64,000 bases of DNA from Floricoccus tropicus (GCF_001832905.1 NZ_MKIR01000026.1:62001-126000); one strand, 5' to 3'. Positions 24,296 through 33,696 are shown, counted from the first letter of the stretch. Numbers and translations are program-made. The notes: generated by a model from the sequence alone, not told the origin.

Positions 24296-25507
24296 TCATT
24301 TACCCCTTCTAAGTATAATTACAATAAAAGCGATGAAAAGTAGCACTGCTCCCATAATTGCTGGTGCAGAGTGACCTAGTAGGATATAGATTTGTCCTGC
24401 AATTAGCGGTCCAAAAATTCTTGTTAGAGACTGAATAGATTGAACTCCACCTTGTACTCGGCCTTGCTCACTTGCTCCAACTGATTTGGAAAGTAGACCA
24501 TTAAACGATGGACCGAATACTGAGTCACCAAAGCCATATATAAAGACTCCAACTACAAGTATTACAGGAATTGCTGTGATAATTGAAATTGCCATTAAAG
24601 TATAGCCAATCACTTCTGCAACAATACCAGTACTTGCAATTTGTTTGTCAGACATAAATTTTAACATCTGAGGCATAATAAGACTTTGTGAGATAATGTC
24701 TTGCAAGCCCATAATTGAAAACATTAGTCCGATAAGGGCTGGATTCCAGTTAAATGTATCAATAGAAAATTGTGAGAATACGGCTTGAATTGAAGCACTT
24801 GAAATCCAGAGTAAAGTTGCTGCTAACAGTAATCTTTGAATTGTAGAGATTGAGAATATATATTTTAATTGGCTGAGTGGATTGAATTGACTGATGGATA
24901 TTTGTCCACTTCTATTTTCAGATTTAAGACTTTCTGGCATATAGAAATATCCATATAGAGCATTCAGAAGTGCTAGTAAAGAACCGAAGAACATTGGTGC
25001 TGAGTTACCGAATTGAGCTGAGATTAGACCACCGAGAGTTGGGCCTAATATTGTCCCAACGCCGACAATTGCACTTACCCACCCAAAGTATTTTGTACGT
25101 TCTTCAGTGGGAGTTATATCAGCAAAATAGGCAAATATTGTACCGATACTGCCTCCTGTGATTCCTTCAATTATTCGACCTAGAAATAGAACCCATAAGG
25201 CTCCACCAAGTCCAAAGATGAAGAAGCCAAGTGAGGCTCCAAGTAAACTGATGAGTAGAATTGGTCTTCTACCATATCTATCACTCATAGCTCCAAGAAT
25301 AGGTCCTGAAAAGAATGTACATACTGCATAAATTGAGGTAAGAAGTGTGACTATTAGAGCTTGACTTGATGCTGACGAAACATAAGGGGCTACTAAAAAG
25401 GGAATAACTGGCATGACAATACTGAAACTGATACCAATTAGAAAAACTGATATGAGTCCAAAGACCAGTGAGTGTTTGTTGATTTGTGAATTGTTATTTG
25501 TATTCAT
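24296..25507 (-). CDS. MFS multidrug/tetracycline-type efflux transporter (DHA1)
   Basis: A 403-residue twelve-helix MFS drug:proton antiporter. Motif A is GAMSDRYGRRPILLISLLG (about residues 73-91) and the fifth-helix motif C-like GVGTILGPTLGGLIS (about 150-164) marks it as an exporter of the DHA1 group. VVGVFIYGFGDSVFGPSFNGLLSKS resembles TetA/YfkF relatives. It lies 111 bases downstream of a MarR gene, and the spacer contains a palindromic MarR-type operator, so it is probably derepressed by the drug or metabolite it exports. Confidence 0.9.
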   Translation of the reverse strand: MNTNNNSQINKHSLVFGLISVFLIGISFSIVMPVIPFLVAPYVSSASSQALIVTLLTSIYAVCTFFSGPILGAMSDRYGRRPILLISLLGASLGFFIFGLGGALWVLFLGRIIEGITGGSIGTIFAYFADITPTEERTKYFGWVSAIVGVGTILGPTLGGLISAQFGNSAPMFFGSLLALLNALYGYFYMPESLKSENRSGQISISQFNPLSQLKYIFSISTIQRLLLAATLLWISSASIQAVFSQFSIDTFNWNPALIGLMFSIMGLQDIISQSLIMPQMLKFMSDKQIASTGIVAEVIGYTLMAISIITAIPVILVVGVFIYGFGDSVFGPSFNGLLSKSVGASEQGRVQGGVQSIQSLTRIFGPLIAGQIYILLGHSAPAIMGAVLLFIAFIVIILRRGK

Positions 25508-25532
25508 GATTATTATTAGTCCTTTGTTAATA

Positions 25533-25550
25533 TTGTTTCCTAAGAAACAA
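25533..25550. promoter_or_regulatory. Putative MarR operator in front of the efflux gene
   Basis: TTGTTTC-CTAA-GAAACAA is a perfect inverted repeat. The half-site GTTTCC recurs at about 25570-25575 and, near the marR promoter, at 26131-26136. Confidence 0.65.
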
Positions 25551-25618
25551 CTATATAGTAATCTTTTTTAGTTTCCTTGTCAACAATAATAACTATAAAA
25601 GAAAAAATGCAGAATTAA

Positions 25619-26083
25619 CTACATTTCAAGCCCTGACTTCTCGATTTCTTTATCTAGATGTCCACTATACTTTTCCATGATTTCAATGATTCGTGCGTAT
25701 TCCTGGTCAGTTACATCTTCAAACACTTGTTCGTCCCTTTTCTCAAAGGAGTCATGTAGTGACTTATGAGTATCAAAAACTTCTTGTCCCTTATCTGTTA
25801 GTAGAAAGTACACTTCCTTTTTATTATCAGACTTTTTAACAGTTTCAATTGCACCTTTGGCAATCAGTTTTTTAGATATTTTACTGATAGCACCTTTGGT
25901 CATGTATAAACCTTGAGCTAATTTTGTAACATTTGCTTGATTATTTTCTCCAATAAACTCAATCACATGTACTTCAGAAGGTGTATATTCACTAAGCTCT
26001 GAAGCCATTATTGATGCATTTAGCATTGCCATTTTATTAAAAACTTGGCGTATTTTTTTCGATGCTTCTTCTTTTTTATCCAA
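25619..26083 (-). CDS. MarR-family transcriptional regulator
   Basis: A 154-residue winged-helix repressor. The core (NVTKLAQGLYMTKGAISKISKKLIAKGAI, about residues 51-79) is the MarR recognition helix region, and DNKKEVYFLLTDKGQEV forms the wing. The start is TTG 26083; GGTGG lies upstream. Its promoter TTGAAA-17-TACAAT (about 26115-26143, minus strand) overlaps a GTTTCC half-site, which fits autorepression. It sits directly upstream of the MFS efflux gene and should control it. Confidence 0.9.
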   Translation of the reverse strand: MDKKEEASKKIRQVFNKMAMLNASIMASELSEYTPSEVHVIEFIGENNQANVTKLAQGLYMTKGAISKISKKLIAKGAIETVKKSDNKKEVYFLLTDKGQEVFDTHKSLHDSFEKRDEQVFEDVTDQEYARIIEIMEKYSGHLDKEIEKSGLEM

Positions 26084-26205
26084 AATGACTCACCACCTTT
26101 TGTTCTTTATCTATATTGTATAGCCTTTTTGTTTCCTTTTCAATGAAAATTTTATAAAAGTAAAAAGATGCATGAATTTGTTAAATGACATACACCTTTA
26201 TTTTT

Positions 26206-26439
26206 TTATTTATTATGAATCTGCCATGCTTGATACATAATCACAATTATCAAGATTATGTAGCAATAGGATGGAATCACAGTATTCCCCGAAAATAGTT
26301 GAATTAAAGCTGCCACCACAAGCAAAGTCAAACTAAAAGAAATTGGTACATATGATAAGTGATTTTTCACCCACCATGGATATGAAGGTGTTAAAACCAC
26401 AAGTAATAATATTATTATACATATTAAAAAAGTCCCCAT
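26206..26439 (-). CDS. Small membrane protein, unknown
   Basis: A 77-residue protein with three predicted membrane segments (FLICIIILLLVVLTP, SFSLTLLVVAALIQLF, CYIILIIVIMYQAW) and almost no soluble part. The ribosome site is weak. It sits alone between marR and cinA. I do not recognise a family; composition fits a real small membrane protein but proof is limited to the open frame. Confidence 0.5.
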   Translation of the reverse strand: MGTFLICIIILLLVVLTPSYPWWVKNHLSYVPISFSLTLLVVAALIQLFSGNTVIPSYCYIILIIVIMYQAWQIHNK

Positions 26440-26538
26440 AACTGTCTACCCACAATATTCTTCTAATATTTCATATATTCTATTCTTATAAAGAAAGACT
26501 TTATCCAAATTAATAAGTATAGTTTTTTATCCTATTAC

Positions 26539-27801
26539 TTATTTTCTATCTAGTTCTTTAAGTCCTAATACTTGTCGTCTTATTATATCAAACATGTCAT
26601 AGACTGCTCGTTCTTGATTATCCAAGTGGTCTTTTGCATATACTCTTGAGTAAACTATTGTTTCTTGACCTTTTCTTGAAAAAGCCAGTTGGAAAGATTC
26701 TTCCTGGTATTTATGAATATCTTCAACTTCACCATCGCTTCCAAATACAAATACACAAATATCTGCACCGCTTAATTGTCTCGTTTGATCTGCTAAAGTC
26801 TTAGCTACTTCTCTTTTTTCTTCTTCTGACTTGACCTTATCAACTGATTCATAAACTGCCACATCAGCCATGAATCCTTCAAAGAGTTCCAAATAGACTT
26901 CATTAAATCGGTCTACTTTTGAGATTTTTTTCTTAAAAAGTTCATTAGTTCCAAGTTCAACAGAAGAAAGTGTCAACTCTCTATCTTTCAATAAATCATA
27001 AACTGCTTCTTCTAAACTATAATCATCCCCATAACCATAGAAATAATCTCCAACTAATGCATTTATCTTTTTCTCACCCTCGTCGAGCAGACTATCAACT
27101 TCTGCTTGATCTTCTCCGTTTGCTGTTAGACGAATTGTTGGTTCTTGCTTCTTAGCATACGTAGCAATAGTCGGATTTGTTTGATTTTCAATTAAGTCAT
27201 CTAGAATTGTTGAAAGGCGTGACTCTCCGATACCATAATAGCGTAGAACTCTTGAAGTTATTATCTGATTTTCAAAATATGCCTTGTTGAAAAATGGTTC
27301 AACATATTTTTCAAACATTGGTTCAAGTTCCCATGGAGGTCCTGGCAAAAGCAAGTAGTCGGCATGATTCTTTTCTTCATCTTGATAAAATGACCCTACG
27401 GCAAATCCAACATCATTTTTTACAGGATGACCGCCTTCTAGGTATTGAGCCTGAAGTTTATTATTTTCAGCCATTGGTACACCTGAATTCTTATGCCACT
27501 TAACAACTTTATCAAGTGCCTCATCGTCGGTAGCTAGCCCTACACCTAAATGTTTGGCTGTTGCTTGCTTGGTCATATCATCCTTAGTTGGGCCGAGTCC
27601 CCCTATTAATATGATTAAATCTGCTCTAGTATCGGCAAGAGTTAAAGCTTCCTCCAAGCGTTCAAAATTATCTCCAACAATTGATTGATGATAAGTTTCA
27701 ATACCTTTTTCAGTTATTTTTTTAGCAATAAAAGCCCTATTGGTGTCCACTATCTGACCTAAAAGTAGCTCTGTCCCAACAGATATAATTTCAGCAATCA
27801 T
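26539..27801 (-). CDS. cinA: CinA-family protein with a degenerate C-terminal domain
   Basis: A 420-residue CinA. The N-terminal COG1058 domain is intact: IISVGTELLLGQIVDTNRAFI (residues 4-24) and LIILIGGLGPTKDDMTK (about 63-79), then LLLPGPPWELEPMF. The C-terminal domain, which in active nicotinamide-nucleotide deamidases contains an AESCTGG motif, here reads LTLSSVELGTNELFKKKI, so the catalytic Ser-Cys-Thr-Gly-Gly is lost. ATG 27801 has AGGAG 9 bases upstream; the TTG at 27807 is too close to it. CinA proteins act in pyridine-nucleotide repair and in some Bacilli are induced with competence. Confidence 0.9.
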   Translation of the reverse strand: MIAEIISVGTELLLGQIVDTNRAFIAKKITEKGIETYHQSIVGDNFERLEEALTLADTRADLIILIGGLGPTKDDMTKQATAKHLGVGLATDDEALDKVVKWHKNSGVPMAENNKLQAQYLEGGHPVKNDVGFAVGSFYQDEEKNHADYLLLPGPPWELEPMFEKYVEPFFNKAYFENQIITSRVLRYYGIGESRLSTILDDLIENQTNPTIATYAKKQEPTIRLTANGEDQAEVDSLLDEGEKKINALVGDYFYGYGDDYSLEEAVYDLLKDRELTLSSVELGTNELFKKKISKVDRFNEVYLELFEGFMADVAVYESVDKVKSEEEKREVAKTLADQTRQLSGADICVFVFGSDGEVEDIHKYQEESFQLAFSRKGQETIVYSRVYAKDHLDNQERAVYDMFDIIRRQVLGLKELDRK

Positions 27802-27872
27802 TTTCAATTCTCCTATCAGTTTCTTGGCTCTATTCTACCACTTGAAACATGATTTGTAATATTTAAAAGTGC

Positions 27873-28481
27873 CTAGTTATACAAATTTTTAGCATTTTCA
27901 ATATCGCCAATCAATAAATATTGCTCATCTTTTTCAAAAACAAAGCTTTCAAAATCATCTAAATAATAACCTTGGCAAAAAAGGTAATCTCCTTCATAGT
28001 GGTCAATGAAATAGTCTAATATGTAATTATTTTTCTCCTCAACTTGATTTAAGGAAATTTCCTTCAGATAGAATAACCATGAATCATAAGTTTCTTTTGC
28101 TTTTAACATTTCAATTTCTTTTTTATAAAGATCTTCACTATAGTCTTCTATTTTTATCTGAAAAAAATAATCAAGTTCAGATTGATTTTCAAAAATGAAA
28201 ATTGATGATTCAGATAATCTTGAAATATTAATCCAACCAATAACCTTTTTATCACTGTCTTTAAAGTATTCAAGTCTATCTTCTAAAATTTTGATAAATT
28301 CACTTGCCAGCTTCAAAACATACGACCTGTGTTTACGACGTTTGTATGTATCATCTAGAACTTCCGCAACAAAAACTTCATCGACTAAATAATCATTTTT
28401 CATCAATTCTAAATTTTCAAAAGCAGAATTCCACCTTCTTTTAAAATCCCTAGTTTTCTTATTATAAATACGTCTATTCAC
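27873..28481 (-). CDS. Hypothetical cytoplasmic protein
   Basis: A 202-residue protein, rich in aromatic and acidic residues, with no membrane segment. It starts at GTG 28481, overlapping the stop of the upstream gene by four bases (GTGA), with AAGGTGAGG before it, so the two genes are translationally coupled. An internal resemblance exists between YFFQIKIEDYSEDL and neighbouring FVFEKDEQYLLIGDI strands but no known motif. I do not recognise the family. Confidence 0.7.
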   Translation of the reverse strand: MNRRIYNKKTRDFKRRWNSAFENLELMKNDYLVDEVFVAEVLDDTYKRRKHRSYVLKLASEFIKILEDRLEYFKDSDKKVIGWINISRLSESSIFIFENQSELDYFFQIKIEDYSEDLYKKEIEMLKAKETYDSWLFYLKEISLNQVEEKNNYILDYFIDHYEGDYLFCQGYYLDDFESFVFEKDEQYLLIGDIENAKNLYN

Positions 28482-29029
28482 TTCCTCACCTTATCAATAA
28501 CTTTTCCCCTAACTGATACAAGTTCAATTTTTGCGATTTTCTTTTGTTTGATTTTTAATTTTGATAGTTTATCTAGATTATCATAGAGTGCGAGGAAATT
28601 AATATTATTCTTTTTAGTAATTTTTTCTATCCAACCTGAACGTGTATTATCATCATTAAAATCCTTATCATTATTTTTAGCTTCAATGGTGACAAATATT
28701 TTCTCTTTTATTAAATTATTTAAAATGTTTGTTAAATCTTGCTCGGTATTTGTTTGAAGAAGCTTGTTTTGAATTGTTAGTTTATAAGGATTATAGAGAT
28801 TATTTTTCTTATTATAAGAAATAATTTTTTTGTATAAATCAATGTATTTTGATTTTTTAATAAATCTTTGTTTTTTATTTTTTCGTGCTATAAGTATTGA
28901 TTCAAGTCGACCTGACAAATCAACTGATTCAAAGATAATAAATTTATCATTTTCTTCCAGTATATACCCTAGTGAATAGTAATGGTTTTTCTTACTATCA
29001 TGAAATTCTACTAGTCTAGTTTTTCCCAT
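28478..29029 (-). CDS. Hypothetical protein with two SH3/Lsm-like segments
   Basis: A 183-residue, very lysine-rich protein (many KKN and IKQKK stretches). Residues 18-60 (LGYILEENDKFIIFESVDLSGRL) and 132-178 (SGWIEKITKKNNINFLALYD) share a pattern of a Gly-Tyr/Trp-Ile start, a beta hairpin, then a run ending in a basic strand, suggesting two small beta-barrel units joined by a helical linker. This pattern is my inference. It forms a two-gene operon with the downstream unknown gene. Ribosome site GGGGGAAG. Confidence 0.65.
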   Translation of the reverse strand: MGKTRLVEFHDSKKNHYYSLGYILEENDKFIIFESVDLSGRLESILIARKNKKQRFIKKSKYIDLYKKIISYNKKNNLYNPYKLTIQNKLLQTNTEQDLTNILNNLIKEKIFVTIEAKNNDKDFNDDNTRSGWIEKITKKNNINFLALYDNLDKLSKLKIKQKKIAKIELVSVRGKVIDKVRK

Positions 29030-29116
29030 GCTACTTCCCCCTTTTTCTTGATTATAGCAAACATTATTTTCAAAATCACAATAATATCATAGATGGTAGC
29101 TCTAAATTCCCAAATG

Positions 29117-29141
29117 GAAAAAGCGCAGATTTCTCCGCGCC
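29117..29141 (-). terminator. Terminator of serB
   Basis: Minus strand: GGCGCGGAGAAATCTGCGC followed by TTTTTC, starting just after the serB stop. Confidence 0.7.
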
Positions 29142-29788
29142 TACATCTTATCTTCAATAATTTTCATAGCCTTATATAAGTCAGGTTCGTTAATCTGATA
29201 TGGAGCCTGCTCACGAACAATTGGCTTAGCATTAAAAGCAATTCCAACACCTGCAGCTTCAATCATAGGCAGGTCGTTTGCACCATCTCCCATAGCCACC
29301 GTATTTTCAATACCTAAACCATTTTCCTTAGCCCATTTAAGAAGGTTATTTTTTTTGACGTCTTTTGTGACGATTTCACCTACTACTTGTCCGGTTAAAA
29401 TACCATTTTCAACTTCCAAGCGATTAGCTTGAACATAATCTAAGCCAACTTGTTCAGCTAAAATATCAACAATTTCATGAAATCCGCCTGAAACAACTCC
29501 TATCTTAAAACCTTTTTCTTTAAGGTCATGAATAAGCTTTTCAGCCCCAGGTGTGAAATGCACACGTTCAAGTACCTTATCAAATACTGTTGTTGGAAGT
29601 CCCTTCAAAAGAGACACTCTTTCTCGCAGAGCACCTTCAAAGTCAATTTCTCCTCGCATGGCTTTTTCAGTGATTTGAGCAACCTGCTCCCCGATTCCAG
29701 CTTCTTCACCCAAAAGATCAATTACTTCTTCCTGAATAAGGGTTGAATCAACATCCATTACTAACAATCCTGTTACTTTATTTTTCAT
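29141..29788 (-). CDS. serB: Phosphoserine phosphatase SerB
   Basis: A 215-residue HAD-type I enzyme that converts phosphoserine to serine. Motif I is VMDVDSTLIQEEVIDLL (residues 10-26; nucleophile Asp12 and Asp14), motif II IGVVSGGFHEIVDIL (Ser in VSGGF), the motif III Lys is in KKNNLLKWAKENG, and motif IV is AMGDGANDLPMIEAAGVGIAFNAKP. The length fits the short SerB form without an ACT domain. It stands alone, with AGGAG before ATG. No serA or serC is nearby. Confidence 0.93.
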   Translation of the reverse strand: MKNKVTGLLVMDVDSTLIQEEVIDLLGEEAGIGEQVAQITEKAMRGEIDFEGALRERVSLLKGLPTTVFDKVLERVHFTPGAEKLIHDLKEKGFKIGVVSGGFHEIVDILAEQVGLDYVQANRLEVENGILTGQVVGEIVTKDVKKNNLLKWAKENGLGIENTVAMGDGANDLPMIEAAGVGIAFNAKPIVREQAPYQINEPDLYKAMKIIEDKM

Positions 29789-29884
29789 TATCTACTCCTT
29801 GAAATTATTTAAATGTGAGATGTATTCTAAATATTTAGCTATCTTGTATCAAAGTTATTAGTTACCCATATTTTTATTTAAAAA

Positions 29885-30508
29885 TTATATTCCATTATTT
29901 AATATTCCTCTTTTTCTATGTATTTTCCTTAAGGAAATATTTTCTTCTAAACTAGATTTTGCTTTAAGAAGCCATGGATGCAAAATTTTTATATCATTAT
30001 TCATTATATATTGGATGTAATACAAAGCAGCATCTTCTAAAGATTCTTCTAGCCTTTCTAACATTTTGTCTAAGTATGGTGGAATACCTCTTTGATCCCA
30101 TTTTATCTTGTCAGCGACGAAAACTAATAAATCAGTTTCAGAATAACCACCCTTTAACGTTGTATGGCATTCAATAGCCGAAAGTATTTCATCATCAATA
30201 ACAAAAAAATAATTATTTGCTAGATAAGCAGATATTTTTTGATGGATAATTAAAGGAAAGATTTTTTCTTCAGGCAATAAATTAATCTTAAATTCTTCAG
30301 CAGCATGAATCCGTTCTTCAACTGGATAAATAGCTGAAATATCATGGAAATATCCAGCAATTAGTGCTTTTTCTTCATTAAATCCAAAGTCATTGGCAAG
30401 AATAGCTGCGTAATCTCCCACTTCAATACAATGTTCATAGGTTGAAATGCAATCTCTTGAAGCTAAAAATTCATAAATTTCCTTTTTATAATTTTCTTTT
30501 CCTTGCAT
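29885..30508 (-). CDS. HD-domain hydrolase, YqeK-like
   Basis: A 207-residue HD-superfamily protein. The metal ligands are visible in order: His in TYEHCIEVGDYA (about residue 21), HD in AGYFHDISAI (about 54-55), His in FPLIIHQKISAYL, His in SAIECHTTLKGG and Asp in VFVADKIKWDQRG. The last string is close to the YqeK motif VADKIEPxR; YqeK proteins are symmetric diadenosine tetraphosphate hydrolases. An HD-type Ap4A hydrolase is therefore the best guess, though the usual neighbours of yqeK (nadD, rsfS) are absent. AGGAG lies before the ATG. Confidence 0.75.
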   Translation of the reverse strand: MQGKENYKKEIYEFLASRDCISTYEHCIEVGDYAAILANDFGFNEEKALIAGYFHDISAIYPVEERIHAAEEFKINLLPEEKIFPLIIHQKISAYLANNYFFVIDDEILSAIECHTTLKGGYSETDLLVFVADKIKWDQRGIPPYLDKMLERLEESLEDAALYYIQYIMNNDIKILHPWLLKAKSSLEENISLRKIHRKRGILNNGI

Positions 30509-30644
30509 ACTTCTCCTTATCTACCTATTACTATTGTTATTATTCTACAAGATATAAAACTTTCTTACAAGAAAATTAAAAAGCAAATCATAGATTCACC
30601 TTTTAATATCTCAACTATTTTATATAAAAACATTGAGATTTGAC

Positions 30645-31295
30645 TTATATCTTTTCCAATTGGATTATTCTGTCTGTTCTATTGGCAAGTTCCATACTAT
30701 GGGTAACAACAATTATTGTTTTTCCAAAATTATCACGCAATTTTTCAATTATTGAAAATACATTTTCTGCCATTAATGGGTCAAGAGAACCTGTCGGTTC
30801 ATCAGCTAAAATTAAATCTCCTGGTTTCAATATAGCTCTTGCAATAGCCACGCGCTGCTGTTCTCCACCAGATAACTTATTTACCTTTTCATTTATTAAT
30901 TTATCAATATCTAGCCAAGTTAACACTTCTATAATTCGCTTTTCTTTTTCCGATTTCTTTATATTCATAAAATTCATAGCTAAGAGCAAATTTTCTTTTA
31001 CAGTAAGATCAGATACCAAAGCAAAAGATTGGAAAAGATAATTAATATCATCTCTTCTCGCTAATGTTGCTTTTTTACTAGTTATTTTTGGTAATTCTTT
31101 TCCGAAAAGCTTAATCTTTCCTGAGTCAACTGTTTCAAGCATACCAATCATATTTAGTAAAGTAGATTTACCACATCCTGATGGACCAACAAGAGAAACT
31201 ATTTCATTTTCCATAACTGTAAGATTGAGATTATCAATTATTTTTCTATTTCCAAAGGATTTACTTAATTTTTGTATTTCAATAGCTTTATTCAT
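30645..31295 (-). CDS. ABC ATPase of the lactococcin-972 export group
   Basis: A 216-residue ABC ATPase with Walker A VGPSGCGKSTLLNMIG (about residues 36-51), signature [15 protein letters not shown] (about 140-154) and Walker B DLILADEPTGSLDP, of the MacB/LolD-like family that works with FtsX-type permeases. Its pairing with a DUF1430 permease 6 bases upstream is the arrangement of bacteriocin (lactococcin 972 group) export and immunity loci. No precursor peptide lies in the immediate surroundings. Confidence 0.88.
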   Translation of the reverse strand: MNKAIEIQKLSKSFGNRKIIDNLNLTVMENEIVSLVGPSGCGKSTLLNMIGMLETVDSGKIKLFGKELPKITSKKATLARRDDINYLFQSFALVSDLTVKENLLLAMNFMNIKKSEKEKRIIEVLTWLDIDKLINEKVNKLSGGEQQRVAIARAILKPGDLILADEPTGSLDPLMAENVFSIIEKLRDNFGKTIIVVTHSMELANRTDRIIQLEKI

Positions 31296-31301
31296 ATTTT
31301 T

Positions 31302-33533
31302 TTACCTTTCTTTAAATGCAATTAAAATATTTTTGAATTCATTTTTTGAAACATATCTCCAAAAAATTATTAATTGTAGAATAAATACCATACTAATCGT
31401 CATGACACCTACGGTAGATTTTGCAATAATTACTGCTACTAACTCAATTACTAATGCTATAGAGAGAAAAATTACAGGTAATTTATATATATTCCAAAAG
31501 CTATATCCGATAAATTTCTTAACATTTATTTTTTCTTGATTAACCATTCTGTATATAGTAGCAAGTGTAATTAATAGAACTGTTAAAATAGACACTACAA
31601 CAATTAATATCAAAATAAGAAACTGAATAATCATGTACATTTCCTTACTTATTCCATCAATATAATTGCTTACGGAGATGAATGAAATATTGTTATCATC
31701 TAAATTATATTTAGTAAAAATTGAAGAAGAAGTATATTTTTTACGGATATCTTGACTCTCAAACTTTATATACCCATTTTCTAATCCCCTTGCAATAAAG
31801 CTCTCATTTTCAATAAAAGATGTATTTTCTGGTGTTGCTAGATAGATGACTGGATTTCTACTTGTTACATCATCATCTTTATTTGTAGTCCAGGTAAATA
31901 AGTCTCCAACAGGATTATAAAATGCAAATTTATAATTTTTATTTCTCTTATAATTGTTGTCAATATCTCCATTGGATGCTGAGCTTTTTTCTTCTATTTC
32001 AGTATAATAGTCTTCAATTTCTTTTTTATCTTTATCACTTAATTCACTTGATATTAAATATACACGAACACCTTGCTTAGCTTCTTCTATTGATCCTCCA
32101 TCTATATCAATTCCATTATATTTAAGAAAATTAGGTGAATATACAAAGTACCAGAAAGGATTAGTGGGAACTTTTTCATAAGCACCAGAATTTCTTTGAT
32201 TATCAATTATTTCTTTACTATAAAAGGTGCTGTTAATCAGATAAACCCCATCATTATCAGCAATAGATTTATACCAATTAAACATATTTTCATTTAATTT
32301 TGTTGATTGACCCGAATTAGATAATTTATCATTCCCTAAATCATATGAACTTAGAACTTGGTAATTATCATATTTCTGCCATTTTTGAGCGAGTTTCACA
32401 TTTCCCTTAATTGTTTTAATTGGAATATCTAGATAAATACAACTTGCCACAAGACCCATACCAATAAAGATATAAACTAAAATTCCAAAAATATAAAGAA
32501 GCCTATGAGGAATTCGTCCATGAATTGCATTCAAAGAATTAGTAAGCATAATTATTAAACTTGCAATCGAAATAGCTATAATAACTAGAAGAAGATTTAT
32601 TACATTATAAAATATAAACTTATTTAAAAGTGGAAAAGAAAAATGTCCCCATCCTGATAGCATATAAGCAAAAACACTTAAAACAGGAATTAACATTAAT
32701 GTATAGAAAATAAATTTTTTAAATATAAACTTAACATAGTCTAAGTTTGACCATCCCAATAATGACAATTTCCCATATGCTGATAAAGAACGTACTGCAA
32801 TTACAACAAAAATCAAAACAAGAGTCATCGCTGTAACTATAGTAACAATTACAATTGACCTGGAAATTAGGGAATTATCATGAACTCCACCCGCACCTTT
32901 ATCAAGTAATTTATTTTTATCAATTTTACTTATTTTTGATAGGTTATCTAAAAAATTTTCCAAATCTTGTTCATCATTAAATCCCAATATTTTATAATCA
33001 CCACTTACAGTACCACTCTCCTTAAATAATTGAGTTAATTTTTTGACAACTACTGTGCCATTAAATCTAAAGTTTGGCAATTGGTAAATACTATTTACTG
33101 AGCCTTTATCTATACCGATTGTTGCCTCTTCATTTTCTATAGTCAACAACTTATCAAGATTTTCAGTATTTAAAATATTTGTATCTAAATATGAAAAATC
33201 AACATTATTTCCATTTGCTATTCCGCCAATTCCAAACTTATAGCCACTAAAATCACCATTTTTGTTGCTAGCACTGTCCCTTCTACTAACAAATAGATTA
33301 TGTTCTTGACTATAGCCTAGTAAAAAATTTAAAGTTGCTTGTTCTTGATTTTTTCCAATATCTTTAATATAAATTTCTTGGGCATTTTCAGTGTTAGGAT
33401 AAGACGACCACTTATCTAAGTAATCATTTCCTATGGTAATTAAAGCAAGAATACTCAATAAAATACCTTGAAAAATAATTAAAGCATATGCGACAAATTT
33501 AAAATTACCAACAAGTTCTATCCTTTTTTTCAT
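31302..33533 (-). CDS. DUF1430 bacteriocin-associated integral membrane protein
   Basis: A 743-residue FtsX-like permease. One membrane segment lies near the N-terminus (FVAYALIIFQGILLSILALI), then a ~190-residue outer domain, a group of four helices (about 230-380), another outer domain (about 390-635) and a C-terminal set including MIIQFLILILIVVVSILTVLL. The motif EKINVKKFIGYSFWNIYKLP near the C-terminus is typical of the bacteriocin-associated seven-helix family (DUF1430). Role in relatives: export of or immunity to a lactococcin-972-type bacteriocin. The promoter region contains a perfect palindrome CTTACA-GTGT-TGTAAG. GGAG precedes the ATG. Confidence 0.88.
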   Translation of the reverse strand: MKKRIELVGNFKFVAYALIIFQGILLSILALITIGNDYLDKWSSYPNTENAQEIYIKDIGKNQEQATLNFLLGYSQEHNLFVSRRDSASNKNGDFSGYKFGIGGIANGNNVDFSYLDTNILNTENLDKLLTIENEEATIGIDKGSVNSIYQLPNFRFNGTVVVKKLTQLFKESGTVSGDYKILGFNDEQDLENFLDNLSKISKIDKNKLLDKGAGGVHDNSLISRSIVIVTIVTAMTLVLIFVVIAVRSLSAYGKLSLLGWSNLDYVKFIFKKFIFYTLMLIPVLSVFAYMLSGWGHFSFPLLNKFIFYNVINLLLVIIAISIASLIIMLTNSLNAIHGRIPHRLLYIFGILVYIFIGMGLVASCIYLDIPIKTIKGNVKLAQKWQKYDNYQVLSSYDLGNDKLSNSGQSTKLNENMFNWYKSIADNDGVYLINSTFYSKEIIDNQRNSGAYEKVPTNPFWYFVYSPNFLKYNGIDIDGGSIEEAKQGVRVYLISSELSDKDKKEIEDYYTEIEEKSSASNGDIDNNYKRNKNYKFAFYNPVGDLFTWTTNKDDDVTSRNPVIYLATPENTSFIENESFIARGLENGYIKFESQDIRKKYTSSSIFTKYNLDDNNISFISVSNYIDGISKEMYMIIQFLILILIVVVSILTVLLITLATIYRMVNQEKINVKKFIGYSFWNIYKLPVIFLSIALVIELVAVIIAKSTVGVMTISMVFILQLIIFWRYVSKNEFKNILIAFKER

Positions 33534-33635
33534 TCAACTCCACTCCTTTTTATGAAATATATTTCACCTAGCTACTTTCTACTTACATTATATAAGACAT
33601 ATAGCATACTTTTTCTGACAAAAAGATAACGCTTT

Positions 33636-33651
33636 CTTACAGTGTTGTAAG
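33636..33651. promoter_or_regulatory. Palindromic operator upstream of the DUF1430 operon
   Basis: CTTACA-GTGT-TGTAAG, perfect 6-bp arms, about 105 bases before the DUF1430 start and upstream of a TATAAT box (minus strand). A near-identical site is at 43863-43878. Confidence 0.5.
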
Positions 33652-33657
33652 GAAAAG

Positions 33658-33692
33658 GAAAAACAACAAAATCATATAAGATTTTGTTGCTT
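33658..33692 (-). terminator. Terminator of the Rgg-linked ABC gene
   Basis: Minus strand: AGCAACAAAATC-TTATAT-GATTTTGTTGTTTTT; 12-bp stem and T-run just after the stop codon, separating this gene from the DUF1430 operon. Confidence 0.9.
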
Positions 33693-33696
33693 AAAG

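Noticed and set aside
24000-24299. Minus-strand 99-codon frame opposite the small two-helix frame
   Set aside because: It covers a terminator and a promoter, and has no ribosome site; composition is that of antisense to a hydrophobic frame.
33534-33660. A lactococcin-972 precursor gene before the DUF1430 permease
   Set aside because: The 127 bases hold no ATG frame with a signal peptide; they contain a palindrome, promoter boxes and the ribosome site.
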